DNA of 64,000 nt from Enoplosus armatus (taxonomy: Eukaryota; Chordata; Actinopteri; Centrarchiformes; Enoplosidae). The stretch lies in the NCBI RefSeq assembly GCF_043641665.1, contig NC_092195.1, positions 18,124,774-18,188,773 of the forward strand, given 5' to 3'. Position numbers and translations under genes: made by a program. Below, in pieces: positions 44,942-57,920 of the stretch (positions within the stretch are counted from its first letter, which is position 1; each line of letters opens with the position of its first letter). The notes beneath the pieces were generated by a model. The model worked only from the letters and a program-made list of their open reading frames with translations, did no database searches and was not told the origin of the DNA.

Positions 44942-46856
44942 CCTCACCTCATCCCCACTGTGACCCCCCCGAGACCGCTCACCCCTGATCTGCCATTCTC
45001 CCACAGGAAACAGCCATGAGCACCCCCTCTTCCACACACATCGAAAAGATAAAAAACATGCGCATGAAAACACACACACATTTAATAACAATGATTTGAT
45101 CCACACTGCTAAACAAAACATATGCTTCTCCATGCAGTCCAACCCAACAACACACTGATTTGATAATAACATAACCAAGTGCTCGCACTCACAAGTCTTA
45201 GCCTTTCGGAGGGAGAAACACTGACTCACACGATACATTCCCTTTGGTTTTATTTTAACAACCTCCATTTTTCCTCCACTTTTACCTCATTTTGCTTCAT
45301 CTTAACTTTTTTTTTCAGCTGTCACATCCTCCATTGCTTCCACTGGCACCCCTTTTCCTCTTTCATTGCTGTGTCGGTTTGTAAGACATTTAGTGGAAAA
45401 CCAACAATAAGATCGAAGAGTCAAATAAGCAGGTTAACACCCACCTGATGCTGTCAGCGACCATACAAAGGCGCAGTCAGACTGGATTTCGCTTCACAAT
45501 CTTTTCTGTGTGGAACAGGGCGAGACACATTTTGTTCTTGTCTCGATTTGACCTGCTTGAGTTTAATCTGATTGAACTTTGACATGTGAAATCTTGAGGC
45601 TCTCCAAAGTCCAGCCAGTTTGAGAGAAAAGGTGGGATTGACTTCTCATTCAGGAAATATTGGTTGTTTATAATCTTGCTGAAAAACTTCACAGTGAAAT
45701 AATACAAGCAGCAGAGAAGAAGCGATACTGCTTGGCTTCAGTGAGTGTAAGGACAAAAAAAAGAAAAGATAAAACATATAATTGTTGTTGTTAGCCATGC
45801 TAGCTCTTGCAGTTTATGTTTACAACCCTGCCCCGGCTATTTCTTATCCCCTCCTACTTTTTTGCCTCACCACACGAGCAAATTTCGCCAGGTGAAATTC
45901 AGTCTGACTGCAGCTTCACTTCCACAGAGTCTGACTCGGGTGCAGTGAGTGCTGGTTTTAGAGCTGGAGTAGCTGGTTTCCCACCAACCCACCCCATGAC
46001 AGTGCCCTGCAGCCTGTCCGGGTCTTGCATTGGTAATCTTGACCACTTATCTTTAGAGGCCCCTTTTTTTTTTTTTATTAAAGTACCAACATCCATGAGG
46101 GCCTCACATTTCTTTCTTTTTTTTAATGAGTGTGATAAAGTATCTTGAATTATATGAAGAAAATCCAATTGAAATAAAAGAAAACTAATCAATCGATGCA
46201 TTTGACACCCTGTGCTGTTTATTTCACACCTGCATGTTGGCGATCTCCTGCTTTGATCATGTGAATCTTCATGTGAAATTACCTCAGTTGATTTCCTATT
46301 TTTATATAAGATTGTAGGCTTAAAGGGGAATGACTGACCAGTATGAGTTGCATGAAATACTGCATCACTCCTGATGGTTGCAGGCCTGCACAGACTGCAC
46401 ACCATGAGTCGTTTCACTGTTCCTCCCACCGACTTCTCCTCTTTAAACACTTTCCCCATTCAAGTGTTCCTGTTTCAGCATCAGCCACCCCGTGAACAGC
46501 CTCCTCTCCATCAGCCCCTGTTGATTTTCACTTTAAAGTCCAGAAACACCAATGTAGTCCTGAGTTTAAAACTGGCGTAGACCATTTATTCCCAAGAAAA
46601 TGTAAGAAAATATTCACTTCCCAGCTCCCTACTTTGGCAACTTACTGTAACCCACTAATATAATAAAGCATTAAAGGTCAGATTTAAAGTTAAACGCAAC
46701 ACTACTATAAATCACTTCTTTTTTTAAAAATGTCTATACACTGGGAGGGCTTTGGCAAGAAGCTGTTCCAACATAACTGAAGGGTGATTTTACAAATTTA
46801 AAAGAAGTTAATCTTGAACATGTGATCCTTGGACATAGGAGTGTAACTCTGAGAGA

Positions 46857-46887
<31 letters not shown>

Positions 46888-46890
46888 TAC
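46857..46890. repeat. (AT)n(AC)n microsatellite
   Basis: AT run followed by AC and ATAC units inside the lypla2 3' UTR. Confidence 0.93.
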
Positions 46891-47453
46891 ATACATACAC
46901 ATCAGGTGTTCTGCATTTTCCTTTGTGAATGTTAATTTTGCTCTCCTCATGATTACCTGCTCTATATTACTGTTCTCAAACCTGATTTTTTTTAAAAAGA
47001 ACAAAGTGGAAAAGGATGAAAGACATCTGTTTTGATTGTTGTTCACTAATCAATGAATGTCTCTCATCTCCTCAAGTTATTTTATATTTTCCCGTCACTT
47101 TGAATCTCTTATGCAGCCCTGCGTTCTGTTTGCTTCTCTTTATTTAGTTCCTTTTTTCTCCTTTTTGACACCTTTTACCATTACCTTTCATAACATAAGG
47201 AAAATCCAACATTTCCTACCATGTGACGATGTCACACCGTCTTGTGTGTTTTCTCCTGAGTTATATGTCGTCATTGGTTAAACTTTCCACATGTGTTTTT
47301 TGTTTATTTGACTTGTGTTTTGTTGTGTTTTGTCACCGTTGTCATCTCATCCTTTTATTTGGTGTCTGTTTATAATGAGCATTAAGAAAACATGATGAGG
47401 CGAGACTGGTGGTCTCTCCGCTTCTTTTTTGTTTCCAAAACACCTGTATGCGG

Positions 47454-47459
47454 AATAAA
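47454..47459 (+). terminator. lypla2: lypla2 poly(A) signal
   Basis: AATAAA in CGGAATAAATGAC, 2.5 kb after the stop; likely distal signal. Confidence 0.6.
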
Positions 47460-47479
47460 TGACAAAAAAATAAGTTGAT

Positions 47480-48570
47480 CTGAGCTGAGCGTCTTTCATT
47501 TTCCATAGCTGGATATACTGTATATCAGAGGATGGATCAACTTGATAACAGGTATGAGGAAAATAAAAAATCTGTAATTAAGAAAACACTACAAGTGTCC
47601 TCTAATGGAAAAAAAGTGTAATCAATGCTTTAATATTGTCCTTTTTCATTTTGTCAAGTCTGAAGTCATCAAATTTGTGACTAGAGTCTAAAGCCCTGTC
47701 TTATATATGACCACTAACAGGAGGTCAAAGGCCCCCTACCTTTTTTTATTTACAATACTAAGTAATCTTACGTCTGTTCAATAGTCGACGACGGTCTTTA
47801 TGCAAAAGGTTGGTAAAGGTGGATGGTTTTAAGTGGGTACACCCTTTATGAAAACTCAGTTAACTCAAATTAGTAAAAGATTTATAGTCTATCATTTTAG
47901 CACATTATGATGATGGACTATGATCACTGTAGTGTTTTATCCATTGTGGGTTGTGTTTAAACAAACAATAGTGCTATCTCTGAGTATGGAAACAAATAGG
48001 GGCTCAGCTTTATGTGTTTTGGAGAAGTGAAAAACCCAAATAGCTCTTTTTGAATGAATGGTTATTATCTTAGTATATCTTGCGTAGCCAGGCCGCCGTC
48101 TCGGAAATATCAGATGTAGACAAAGCAAAGCCCAAAAGATTTGGTGATTTGTTGTTGGACTTTAGACCAATTATGCTGCAGACAATTAATTTATACTCAA
48201 ATAAAATCTAATGGCAATTAAATAACCCTTTCTAGAGGGTCTTAATTTCACATTTCTAATGTGTTGTTACAAGATTTTCTCAAGACACCTCCTTAAGGTT
48301 GATAAAAAATCAAAAATCTGTGCTTTGTTCATTTAAGGTATGTGACTAGACAGGCAGTGGGAGCACTGCCCTTACTACAGAGCAGGCCCTTTGCACAATT
48401 GACTCTTTTCACAAGAGCAAGAAAGAGATGTAAAACCCTTCCTGTATATTGCTTTCTGTTAATATGTGATGGCCATCTACACAAATAGCGTTACATGAGT
48501 AATCCAAATATAAACAACTGGAACCCCTATAGTAGTTGTTTCTAATGCTTTTAAAGGGTTTTTGTTTCTT
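47480..48570. other. lypla2-sfpq intergenic region
   Basis: About 1.1 kb of AT-rich DNA with no gene and no repeat that I recognise. Confidence 0.6.
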
Positions 48571-48574
48571 TCAA

Positions 48575-48784
48575 AAGACTGGTCGTCCCTGGTGACTCCT
48601 CCTCCTGAGCAGCGGACCAATGAGCTGAGCGGGGCGGCTCCCTCTGTCCTGGAGAAAGAAAGACTCCTGTATGCTCAACCGTTGGTCGCCATTTTGAGGT
48701 ATTCGACCTGCAAATACCGGCGTTCGTTACGCAGCAAATCTACAACATTTTAAGTATTTTAAGTTTTCGCTGATATAAGGATCA
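48575..48784 (+). promoter_or_regulatory. sfpq: sfpq promoter and 5' UTR
   Basis: A CCAAT box in the sense direction (48617-48621), a GC box GGGGCGG (48631-48637) and a YY1-type CGCCATTTTGA (48687-48697) lie within 170 bases of the ATG. No TATA box. This set is usual for highly expressed RNA-binding protein genes; the start site is probably near 48650-48690. Confidence 0.55.
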
Positions 48785-51700
48785 ATGTCTCGATTTAACA
48801 ACAATCGCGGCGGTCTTGGGATGAATCATTTCCAACAACGCAGAGGCGGTGGACCCGGCGGCCCGATGAGGGGTGGGCTAATGGGGAATCCAAATTTCAG
48901 GAGCCATCCTTTCCAGAATCAGAACCAGAACCGGAGGGGGGGGAATAATAACTTCAACAGACCGCCAAATCAGGGCCCACAGATGACTCCTCAGAAGCCA
49001 CAACAGAACCAGTCGTTGCCAATCATCCCTCCGCCGAGTCCCGGCCCGGCTCTCACAATGAAAGGCCCGATGCAGCAGCAGCAGCAGAAACCGGCACAGC
49101 AACAGCAGGAGCAGCAGCAACGGACTCCGGCAACCCCTGCGCCTCAGCCCAAGATTCAGTCACCTCCACCGAAACCTACCCTTACCTCCCCTCAACCTAA
49201 CCAGGCAAACAAGAACCAGAACCCGCAGTTGAAATCACCAGTGGGTAATGCTAACGGACAGCAGCAGAAGCAGCCTCCACATCCGAGCCCAAAACCAGGG
49301 CCACAGCAAGGCCAGAAGCCAGGGCCACATCAAGGCCAGAGGATAGGCCTTCAACAAGGCCAGAGGTCAGGGCCACCGATGATGAAGTCCAAACAAGAAC
49401 GTGAGGTGCAGGAAAATAAGGCTACGAACAACGCTGCCGCCGAGTCAGACGATGGCCAGTCAAAGGTCTGTATTCTTTGTACTACATTTCTTTATTGCGA
49501 ATGGCGTCGACGGCCATTGTTGTTAGCTAACGCTAGCTCGTTTAGTGCGCTCGTTTTTAACCACTGTGCAGCCGGGGTGGGTGGTGTTTTCTTGAATTCT
49601 CCTAACGGCTGCCAGTATTTAGTCGTCTGTTGTAGCTAACGGCGGTATTAGCGGTGACTAAAATCACGCGCACAATAGTTGCTTCAGCCACCCGCCATCT
49701 TGTCCAAAACCCGTACAGTCACAAAATGTGTTCTGGTAAAACAAAGAACACGCAGTATGTAGTGATTGGTTTTACCATCGATTCCCATTTATTTTCTTGA
49801 ATGAGCTAGTGTGCGCTAGTTTTCTGAAAATATAGCTCAAGCTTATTTTTCCACCGCGTATGGGGGATGGGCGGTTGGTGTGGGGGATAAAGACTTGAAT
49901 GAATACTGCCTGAGCACGTATTCGAAGACTTATCTCAAATGCAAATTATTATATTATATTTTTTTGTTTGTTCTTGTCGTCTGAGTATAACGGTATTGTT
50001 TGGTGTATGACAGACAGGGTCTGAATTCGCGTTGTCATTGTCAATCAACAGGCGTTTAGGGCAACACTGTCCATGCTGCTGAAACCCGGTGAGAAGACGT
50101 ACACACAGCGGTGTCGTCTGTTCATTGGAAACCTGCCCAACGACATCACGGAGGAAGATTTTAAGAGGCTGTTTGCAAAATATGGGGAGCCCAGCGAGGT
50201 CTTCATCAACAAAAGCAAAGGCTTTGGTTTCATCAGATTGGTGAGACATTTTATTCTCTCTCTACACAAGTGTCATATATGTTGTGTTGGAGTTAAGATT
50301 ACTGCAATAAATGCAAGAGAGACATTGTTCATTTGTGTTGAACAGATCCCTTAATGGCAATGTTTCTTGCAGGAGTCCCGTGCACTTGCTGAGATTGCAA
50401 AAGCAGAGTTGGATGACACACCCATGAAAGGCAGACCCCTGCGTGTCCGATTTGCCACACATTCTGCAGCTTTGTCTGTGAAGAATCTGTCACCGTTTGT
50501 TTCCAATGAGCTACTGGAGGAAGCTTTCTCACAGTTTGGAATGGTCGAGAGGGCCATCGTCATTGTAGATGACCGTGGGCGCTCCACGGGCAAGGGCATT
50601 GTCGAGTTTGCATCCAAACCTGCTGCCAGAAAGGCCCTGGATCGGTGCAGTGAGGGTGTCTTCCTGCTCACCACGTAAGTGCCTCTAAAGTTCAAAGAGC
50701 ACGCTTAAGCATTGTGCTCAATGAGTCAAGCTCCATAAAAGGTGTGCCAAACCCTGGCTTAATCATCTTTTTTTGTTTGTTTCACCATTTTCAGGCAACC
50801 CCGGCCTGTTGTTGTCGAGCCTCTGGAGCAGTTCGATGATGAAGATGGTCTTCCAGAGAAATTGGCACAGAAGAACCCCAGATATCAAGCGTAAGTATAT
50901 CACATTTGTCATGTTCACCATACATTTGCCTTTGTGGGGATAAGTAAAAGTGTTTTGAAATTGAGTTAAATAAGGTGTACTCTCTCCGACGCAATCTTCC
51001 TTATTATGTAAATTACTTGCTTCAAGTCATTGTTTTGTGAGCAGCAGATGGTGTGATGTGGGTGTGGAGGGGATTTCGGTAGTGGTAGGTGGGGGGTTTA
51101 GGGATTGCAGCTGTTAAAAATCAATCAAAAGTGGCAGGTGTTAATCTGTGTAAATCAAGGGAAGGAGGAGAAGGGATGTTGCCTGCAACCTTTTAAACCC
51201 CATGCTGGCAACAAGCACCGATACCTGTATTGCTTACTGTGTGAAGTTGAATACTGATGAGAAGTTGAAATCAAAATATTGACCTGTTTCAAAAGATTGG
51301 GTTGTTCATTTAATAAAATACTGGTTACGAAGAACTCTGCTGTTCAAGCATTTGTTTCCCACTATCAGGATATTTTTTTGCCTGTTACCGTAGAACATTT
51401 ATTCATTCATAATTTCCCAAATTAGTGTTTTGTGAAATGGCTTTAGGCAGAACTCAGCAGGTTTTTGGTGCAGACAGTCATATAAACCTAACATACTGTA
51501 TATTATGTTGATTGTGTGTATAGAGAGCGCGAGGAACCTCCTCGTTTTGCTCGTCCAGGCACTTTCGAATTCGAGTACTCCAAGCGCTGGAAGTCCTTGG
51601 ATGAAATGGAGAAGCAGCAGAGGCAGCAGGTGGAGAAGAACATGCGCGAGGCCCGCGAGAAGCTGGAAAGCGAGATGGAGGACGCATACCACGAGCACCA

Positions 51701-54700
51701 GGCCAACCTGCTCAGACAAGGCAAGTTTGTTTGATTATAATTTCTGCTGTTTATCACTAGAGATGTGTAACTCACAGGATGTGGAGTGCCCTGGTGTTCA
51801 AGTGCCACAATTAAAACGTGTTGGCTTCATGTTTCCTTTCAGATCTGCTTAGGCGACAGGAGGAACTACGACGCATGGAGGAGATGCACAGTCAGGAGAT
51901 GCAAAAGAGGAAGGAGATGCAGCTCAGGTATATATGTTCATTATAATTCTGTGTGGTTGTTGATTTAGGTGGATGTTGTAGTCAACTGGGGTCCATTTTT
52001 GGCCTTAGTAATAATTAATGGAATTAAATCACATTTGTTAATATTCGGTCTCATAACATTTGCTGCTTTTCTTTTTGTAAACAGACAAGAAGAAGAGCGA
52101 CGCAGGCGGGAGGAGGAGATGCTTCGCAAGAGGGAGATGGAAGAACAGATGCGCCGCCAGCGTGAGGAGAACTACAGGATGGGCAACTTCATGGATGTAA
52201 ATAACTTTAACGTTACATTACAAGACTATTTCACATGCACAATGAAGCAAGATAATATCAATGTTTTCCTGCTTTAATGATTATTATTATAAATTATGAT
52301 TATTTTCTTGTCTTTTTATTACAGAGGGACAGAGAAATGAGAATGAATCCTGGTGGTGCTTTGGGCATGGGTGGTAAGTTTTTTTTCTCCAGTAATTTCA
52401 TTGAGGTTAGTTATTTAGAAAGAAAAACACAATATAAAACGATTCACTTTAACAGCACCAGAAACTGCAGCCTCCAGCATGACTGTAAAGTTGAATCAGC
52501 ACCTCTCTAAAACAGTTAAAACGAAAACTGAACATTATGAAAGTACCATCTTTCTTTTTTACAAGGTTGTGTGATTCTCTTTGAAATAACACTATTACTC
52601 AATCTATGTGAATGCAATATGTCTTTCTGTCTAATTGTACTAAATCAGCTTTGACACCAACAGGCCGCATTAGAAATTTGTCTGACATCTTGATTTCAAG
52701 TGCTGTACGTGTATTTGACTTGTTGTATCTGTTAGATATGCCCTTTGGTGCATCCAACCAGAAGTTCCCCATGGGTGGACTGGGCTTTGAGGGACAGAAG
52801 GGAATGGGACCATCATCAGGAGGCTTGATGGGCAACGAAATGGTAACGTATCCCACTTTTTGGAAGATCCGTAGTTAATGTAGTTTGTGTTCGGCTTTCC
52901 TTTTTGTTGGGAAGACTCCCAGCTGATGTTAAATATGAAGGCCACCTGGCCAAGCAGGATGAAAAAATATGAATCATTTGTGTTCCCAGCTGTCTTCGGA
53001 TGACTTGCTGGTTGTTGAATGTGACAGATGTGCTGCCTGCCTGACAGGGTTTCTTTCAATGGCAAGCCAAGCCCCCTCAGTTACCTTCACCTGAGTCTTA
53101 ATGCATTCCAGCTACGAAACCGTCAACCTGCACTAAATCATAAGAATTTGCTCTCCGATATGCTCTCTGACAGCTGTAGACAGACCTCAGTGGCTCTGCT
53201 CACTCTTATCACACGGTTTGTGTAGTGGACTGCTATTGCAAGCCCTGTCTCATGTGAGCGGGACAGGCACTTTTTCTTGACCAGAGGCAGAATGGCATCT
53301 ACCAGTGTTTTTTCCCTTAACTGTTGACGATGTGTTTTAGCTTTTAAATCCCCTTTTTCATACTGTGCTAGCCGTTTCACGTATCTTCAGTCATGAGAAT
53401 AAATGGAGTTGTATATGAACATGCTACGTGTAGGGGTGTAGTTCATCTTCTGGACCAGCAACCTTTACCTTCTCATCAACATTTTTTGCAAGTGAGCATT
53501 TATAATGCTTTTAGTGCAGACTGACGGTATAAGGAATAAAATCTCGAAAATCAAATTTGTATATGACAGCAGGATTAATTGATGGGGGCAGGCAAAGCCT
53601 TGTGACCATTTGTGCTTAGGATGATATTGGTGAATACTGGACTGAGCTTGAGATCTATGCTTCTGGCAGAATTGTAGTACCAATGTTAGGTTTGTTTCTG
53701 GATTACCGTTGACAGTATGAACGGCTAAATGTGTGTTAACATCGTAGGCGAATGAAACGCATTTCCAGAAACAACTTCTTCAATCTTTGAAGTACCATAT
53801 AAAAAGTTTGTATTTGCTGTACAGTATATCCTTAAACTTACTTTTGTAGTTGAAAAATGGTGCGCTTCACATTTATACCTTTTTGATAAATCAAACTAAA
53901 ATTTATGCCTGCTAATTATAGCCTGGCCAAAGTATTTAGTCTTTGAATTTAAAGCACCGTTTGCCTTAAGTGATTTTAGAAAAGGCTTTCTTAGGAACTG
54001 AAAATAGTTTTTAGGTTCAAGCTTGTCGGCAATGTTGATGCAATAGTTTCACAATCCGTGAAGTTGCTTGAACTGTGCACCTTGACACTGTAGTTTTATA
54101 GTCACATGTGAATGTAAAGCTCAGTTAAAGTCTTTGATGATTTAGTAGGCTGAGCAGAGTGATGTTGGGGAGATCCAGTTCAAGATTCATATTCATAATC
54201 TACATTCTTACTACATTTATGTTGTGTTCCTACTATATTGTTCCACTGTAGCCTCTCAAAGCCACCTCCCTCTGTTGGATTTTTGGCTTTTTATGAAACC
54301 CTCTTTCTCTCACAATTCTAGTTTCACAGAACTGGCTTGGCATGTAAGATGCATATTGCTAAAGAAATTCCTTTTTTTATTTGAAAAAAATGGTTGTGCT
54401 GAATGTCTTGTGCAATGTTTACGTTTTACTGTGCCCAAGTGCCAATATTCTACACATGTATTTTTGGTACAGTTCATCTTCAGATTCTGGTACATTGGGG
54501 ACCATTAGTTATTTTTCCATTTTATCAGTGCAGTGCCATAAGATGTGCTGTGATCTCTGGACAGCAGATTAATACACCACCATTTCTTTTCAGGAAACTC
54601 AGTTCAGTTCAAACTTAATTCAGTCAGAATTTGTTACAGTGGCACTTAAATTCATATCTTTTTTCTAAATTTCTAAGGAAACATGAATTCCACTGGTAAC

Positions 54701-55289
54701 AAAAGGAATATAAAATGTATTTATAACCATATATCTTTTGAATATATTTTTGTCAATACCTCTAAGGGATTTAGGATTTATCTGTTGCCGTATTAAGTGA
54801 TCATGAAGAGGTAACTATGGTCAGCATTTACAAAATGCTAGACCTAAAAACTAGAAAGGCCTATAGGCTAGTCTTGGCATGCACTGGAGAGACCATACTA
54901 GGTAGGCACTGACTAACAAAAGCATTACCCTCTCTTCCTTTTCCGTATGTAACCTGTGGCACCTGTGGACCTTCATATTGGAACGAACGGTTTCTTCGGA
55001 TGTGTCTCCTGCTGGTTGTTTTGTAAATCTGCTCACAATATAAAACAAATCACCTTTTATTACCATACCTTTTTATACATTTTGATATGGACATGAACTG
55101 TGTGCTCGCGCACTGAACACATCTCATACCTTATTGCCCTGCTTCCTATCTGCCTCCCTGGCAAATTGACCCCCACAGCGCAATGAGCGCTTTGCCCAGG
55201 GCGGTCCTAGGGGAATGGGTCCTGGTAACCCTGGGTTCGGCAGGGTCCGCGAGGAGTTTGATGGTCCTGCTAAGAAACCCCGTTTTTAA
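48785..55289 (+). CDS. sfpq: Splicing factor, proline- and glutamine-rich (PSF), DBHS family
   Basis: Ten exons join in frame: 48785-49465, 50052-50240, 50373-50674, 50795-50890, 51524-51720, 51843-51927, 52085-52196, 52325-52373, 52736-52842, 55179-55289 (1929 nt, 642 aa; human 707). Order of parts: RG/N-rich start, P/Q-rich low-complexity region to ~225, RRM1 ~249-320 ([28 protein letters not shown]), RRM2 ~323-400 ([19 protein letters not shown]), NOPS ~400-450 ([20 protein letters not shown]), long coiled coil ~450-555 ([20 protein letters not shown], then RRREEEM-type runs), Gly/Met tail and C-terminal PAKKPRF, the nuclear signal that marks SFPQ rather than NONO or PSPC1. It works in splicing, transcription, DNA repair and paraspeckles. 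Intron 5 has a GC donor; exon 1 has a GTCTGT donor. Confidence 0.97.
49291..49380 (+). repeat. sfpq: 27-bp coding tandem repeat in sfpq exon 1
   Basis: About three to four imperfect copies of a 27-base unit containing CAAGGCCAGA encode repeats of the form PGPQQGQK / PGPHQGQR at residues ~169-199. It lies in the P/Q-rich low-complexity domain. Confidence 0.85.
51721..51842 (+). other. sfpq: GC-AG intron 5 of sfpq
   Basis: The exon ends CAGACAAG and is followed by GCAAGT; the acceptor is TTTCAG at 51842. The protein match LLRQ-DLLRRQ fixes the join. The nearest GT (in CAAGTTTGT) would bring a stop straight after the junction. Confidence 0.9.
52843..55178 (+). other. sfpq: Long last intron of sfpq (intron 9)
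   Basis: 2.3 kb intron, much longer than the others (about 90-630 bases), with GTAACG donor and CCCCCACAG acceptor. Reading through from exon 9 meets a stop within about 30 bases. No dispersed repeat was recognised in it. It contains a candidate cassette exon at 54594-54695 (TTTCTTTTCAG acceptor, CACTG|GTAAC donor). In vertebrates SFPQ intron 9 is known to be retained in a regulated way. Confidence 0.7.
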
Positions 55290-55630
55290 ACGCTGCTCTT
55301 TGACACCCCCGGCAGCACCATTTGTATAAATTATCCAAAACAAACATCCATTTCTTGTATTTAAGTTTAAATTGTTGCTACATTTTAGCCTGACAATTTA
55401 CTCATTTTATGACAAAGTCAATATTTTCATTTTTTTATTTTTTATTGTCAGTAGTATGGAAAGAGAGGTCAACCTCGTGTGGTCCGGTAGCTGTTTCTGA
55501 CCCATGTATAATTTTCTTTTGTAGATGTATTATGCTCTGTGAGTCGCCGTGAAGTGATAATTGTAACATTTTTCTCAACTTTCTATGGCTGTGTTTTGTG
55601 CCATACATTTGGAGTCAAAGCATGTATTAT

Positions 55631-55636
55631 AATAAA
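55631..55636 (+). terminator. sfpq: sfpq proximal poly(A) signal
   Basis: AATAAA in TATAATAAAGAGAC 342 bases after the stop codon; the first clear signal and probably the main mRNA end. Confidence 0.75.
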
Positions 55637-55773
55637 GAGACATTGGTTCTATCAGGACAAACCTTTAACATTTATTCCTAAAAGTTGAAACGTACAATAC
55701 GTTCAAAAATCTAATCCCAACAATTGGTTGTTTGCACAAATGAAATAATGTGGATAATCTACCACATTAGGTC

Positions 55774-56272
55774 TTAAAGGGTCTATGTGTTATCTCTGCC
55801 ACAGTCATGACCTCTTTGATCAGCGACGCATATAACACAATCTAAAAAACATGCGTGGCCCCCCGTGAAGCATTTGCTCACTGCAAATACCCCATCCCGT
55901 CCTTTGCTTCATTTTCTTACCAGCACATTCCGATAACTAGCTGACACCGGTCACAAGTACTATGTCAGTTCATTATATTTTTAACAAAAAAATAATTAAG
56001 CCGGGACATACATAGTGCAGAATGGCACTGTAAGACATTTAACAACTGCTAAGATGGCACCCAGCACTCATTGAACTGTACTGGAGACTCAACTTATGTA
56101 TTTTTAATACACACGTAATTTCACTCCTCAAACACTGCACTCAGTGGAAATGGAGAAACATTAAGCGGGAGCTCTGAGTTGTTTACCATGTTTCAGTCAT
56201 TGGCATTCACTAACTCTGCTTGTACAGTCATGCTTCAGGAAAGCAGAAATACTACACATAGAACCTTTAAGA
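55774..56272. mobile_element. Inverted-end MITE (CTTAAAGGGTCTATGTGT family)
   Basis: Left end CTTAAAGGGTCTATGTGTTA and right end TACACATAGAACCTTTAAG are reverse complements over about 18 bases with one or two changes. About 500 bp, non-coding. Family common in fish. Confidence 0.85.
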
Positions 56273-56284
56273 AAGCCTGTGGTA

Positions 56285-56315
56285 TAGTGTGTGTGTGTGT
56301 GTGTGCGGTTGTGTG
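56285..56315. repeat. (GT)n microsatellite
   Basis: Short GT run with one CG break next to the previous MITE. Confidence 0.85.
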
Positions 56316-56437
56316 TTGTGGACACACACTCGTCTTCTTGCGAACACATCCTGCTCATATCACATACTCGGTCTGTCATTGACACACAGTCCACATTAGT
56401 GTGTGTCTTTTGTGCACTTTTGGCACCTGGGGTAATT

Positions 56438-56962
56438 GGCTACGTTTACATGCAGTCTAATGATAATGTAATTTAAAAAAAAAAGATCATGGCGCTCACC
56501 CATGTCTAACTGTTGTGTCAATTCTCATAGAGGGACAGGTGACATAAAACCTGTACTTACAGTTCGTGTTGCCACCTTCTTAGCAGCTGGATTATGTTTT
56601 TAAATTGTTACGGGATCTCAACCATTTATAAAAGCAACAATCGAGTTGCTACTGAGTTACGTATGACACTTTTATTGACCTGGTTTGTTTGTATTTCTCT
56701 TAACTGGACATCATTAAGCTTTCAACCTCCGGTTGCTTTTGGCAGTGAGTTTGGTGTATAAGAAAGCCCTGGTGCAAAAGTGCTTCAGTACGTAGATGTT
56801 GGCCATGTATTAAAGTCTAATGACAGACTGAGGTTGTGCGCCTCTGATTGGCTAAACTATAACAAAGTGGCTACAGTATGAACATGTTAACCGCTTCTTG
56901 GATGTTACTGTCTGAGTCAAAGAGATAATCCTTTACAAACCTGCATGTAAACGTAGTCACAT
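56438..56962. mobile_element. Inverted-end MITE (GGCTACGTTTACATGCA family)
   Basis: Left end GGCTACGTTTACATGCAG and right end CTGCATGTAAACGTAGTC are reverse complements over about 16 bases. About 525 bp, no coding potential. Confidence 0.85.
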
Positions 56963-57920
56963 TCAGTTCAGTTAAGGACTTATTTTTGAGGTCAACAGAG
57001 TTTGTGTGTTAAAGGAACACAAATTGGACGTCTTCACTGAAGTACTTGCCATGAAATTTTATCGAAGTCGAATGTCCCAACCGCAGTTGTACTATTTGTC
57101 GGCCTGAGTAAATCTGCCTTTGCTTGACTGGCAATTGGTTCAGTTGGTCTTATGTAAACATGCATAGTGGTCAATTTTGAAAGCATGATAACCAGAACCT
57201 AAAGCATAAATATATCAAATTTATTCCATCTCTGGATAAAAACATCATCCCTTACTACCAAAAACAAGCAAGAAATGTTACTGTTAATATATTTTCAGTT
57301 CTTGCTGTTAATTCAAAATATTATGAATTAATGAGAATTTTCATAGAGCTACGTGTCGCTGGTGTAACATTAGAGTCAGCAAACATAGCCAGTGTTGGAA
57401 TTAGTAAATAGACATGTATCCTAAAGTTGTACTACGCTGACGAAGCATTCATTTTGCTGGACCTGTAAGAAGACAAGAAACCCGGAGTGTCAGATCTGTG
57501 CCCTGACTTTCAGAATCATAAGCAAGGTGAACTGCATCGGTGTGGCTCGTACTGGAGTGGAATAGATGTTGTGTCTCAGCTACACCTTTTCTACTTTGTT
57601 ACTTACAAGACATGCTAACATTTCACTGTCGACAGCTTGTGAATTCCCTTTTTATTTAATTATATATATTCATTGAATGTATATTGTGTTGCACAGATAC
57701 ATTCTTATGTGGCTGAAAGAATTTGTCTCAGCATGCTCTGTAGTTAATTGTTGCTAATGGACAAACCTTACTGTGTTACCACAGTGCTTTCAGTTTATTT
57801 CCCACAGATCTGTTGTTGGGGGTGACCTTTGACAACAAACATACCTTCTCACACTGCCTCATGTCATTAATTGGGTTACATTCAACAGTGCCCATTGACC
57901 TGCACTGTTCTGCATTTCAG

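Larger units (their letters stand above)
44942..47480 (+). other. lypla2: lypla2 3' UTR
   Basis: 2.5 kb with no coding look between the stop and AATAAA at 47454-47459, the strongest signal before sfpq. An earlier AATAAA lies near 46663. It contains an AT/AC microsatellite (46857-46890). A 186-codon open frame on the opposite strand (45899-46459) has no recognisable domain and is judged chance. Confidence 0.6.

Noticed and set aside
45899..46459. 186-codon open frame on the minus strand in the lypla2 3' UTR
   Set aside because: No domain, signal or repeat family recognised, no promoter or splice support, and poly-Lys from A-rich runs. Likely chance; would need transcript evidence.
51721..51740. 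GT donor in CAAGTTTGT as the end of sfpq exon 5
   Set aside because: Joining there to 51843 gives a stop within three codons and breaks the conserved LLRQDL sequence; the GC donor is required.
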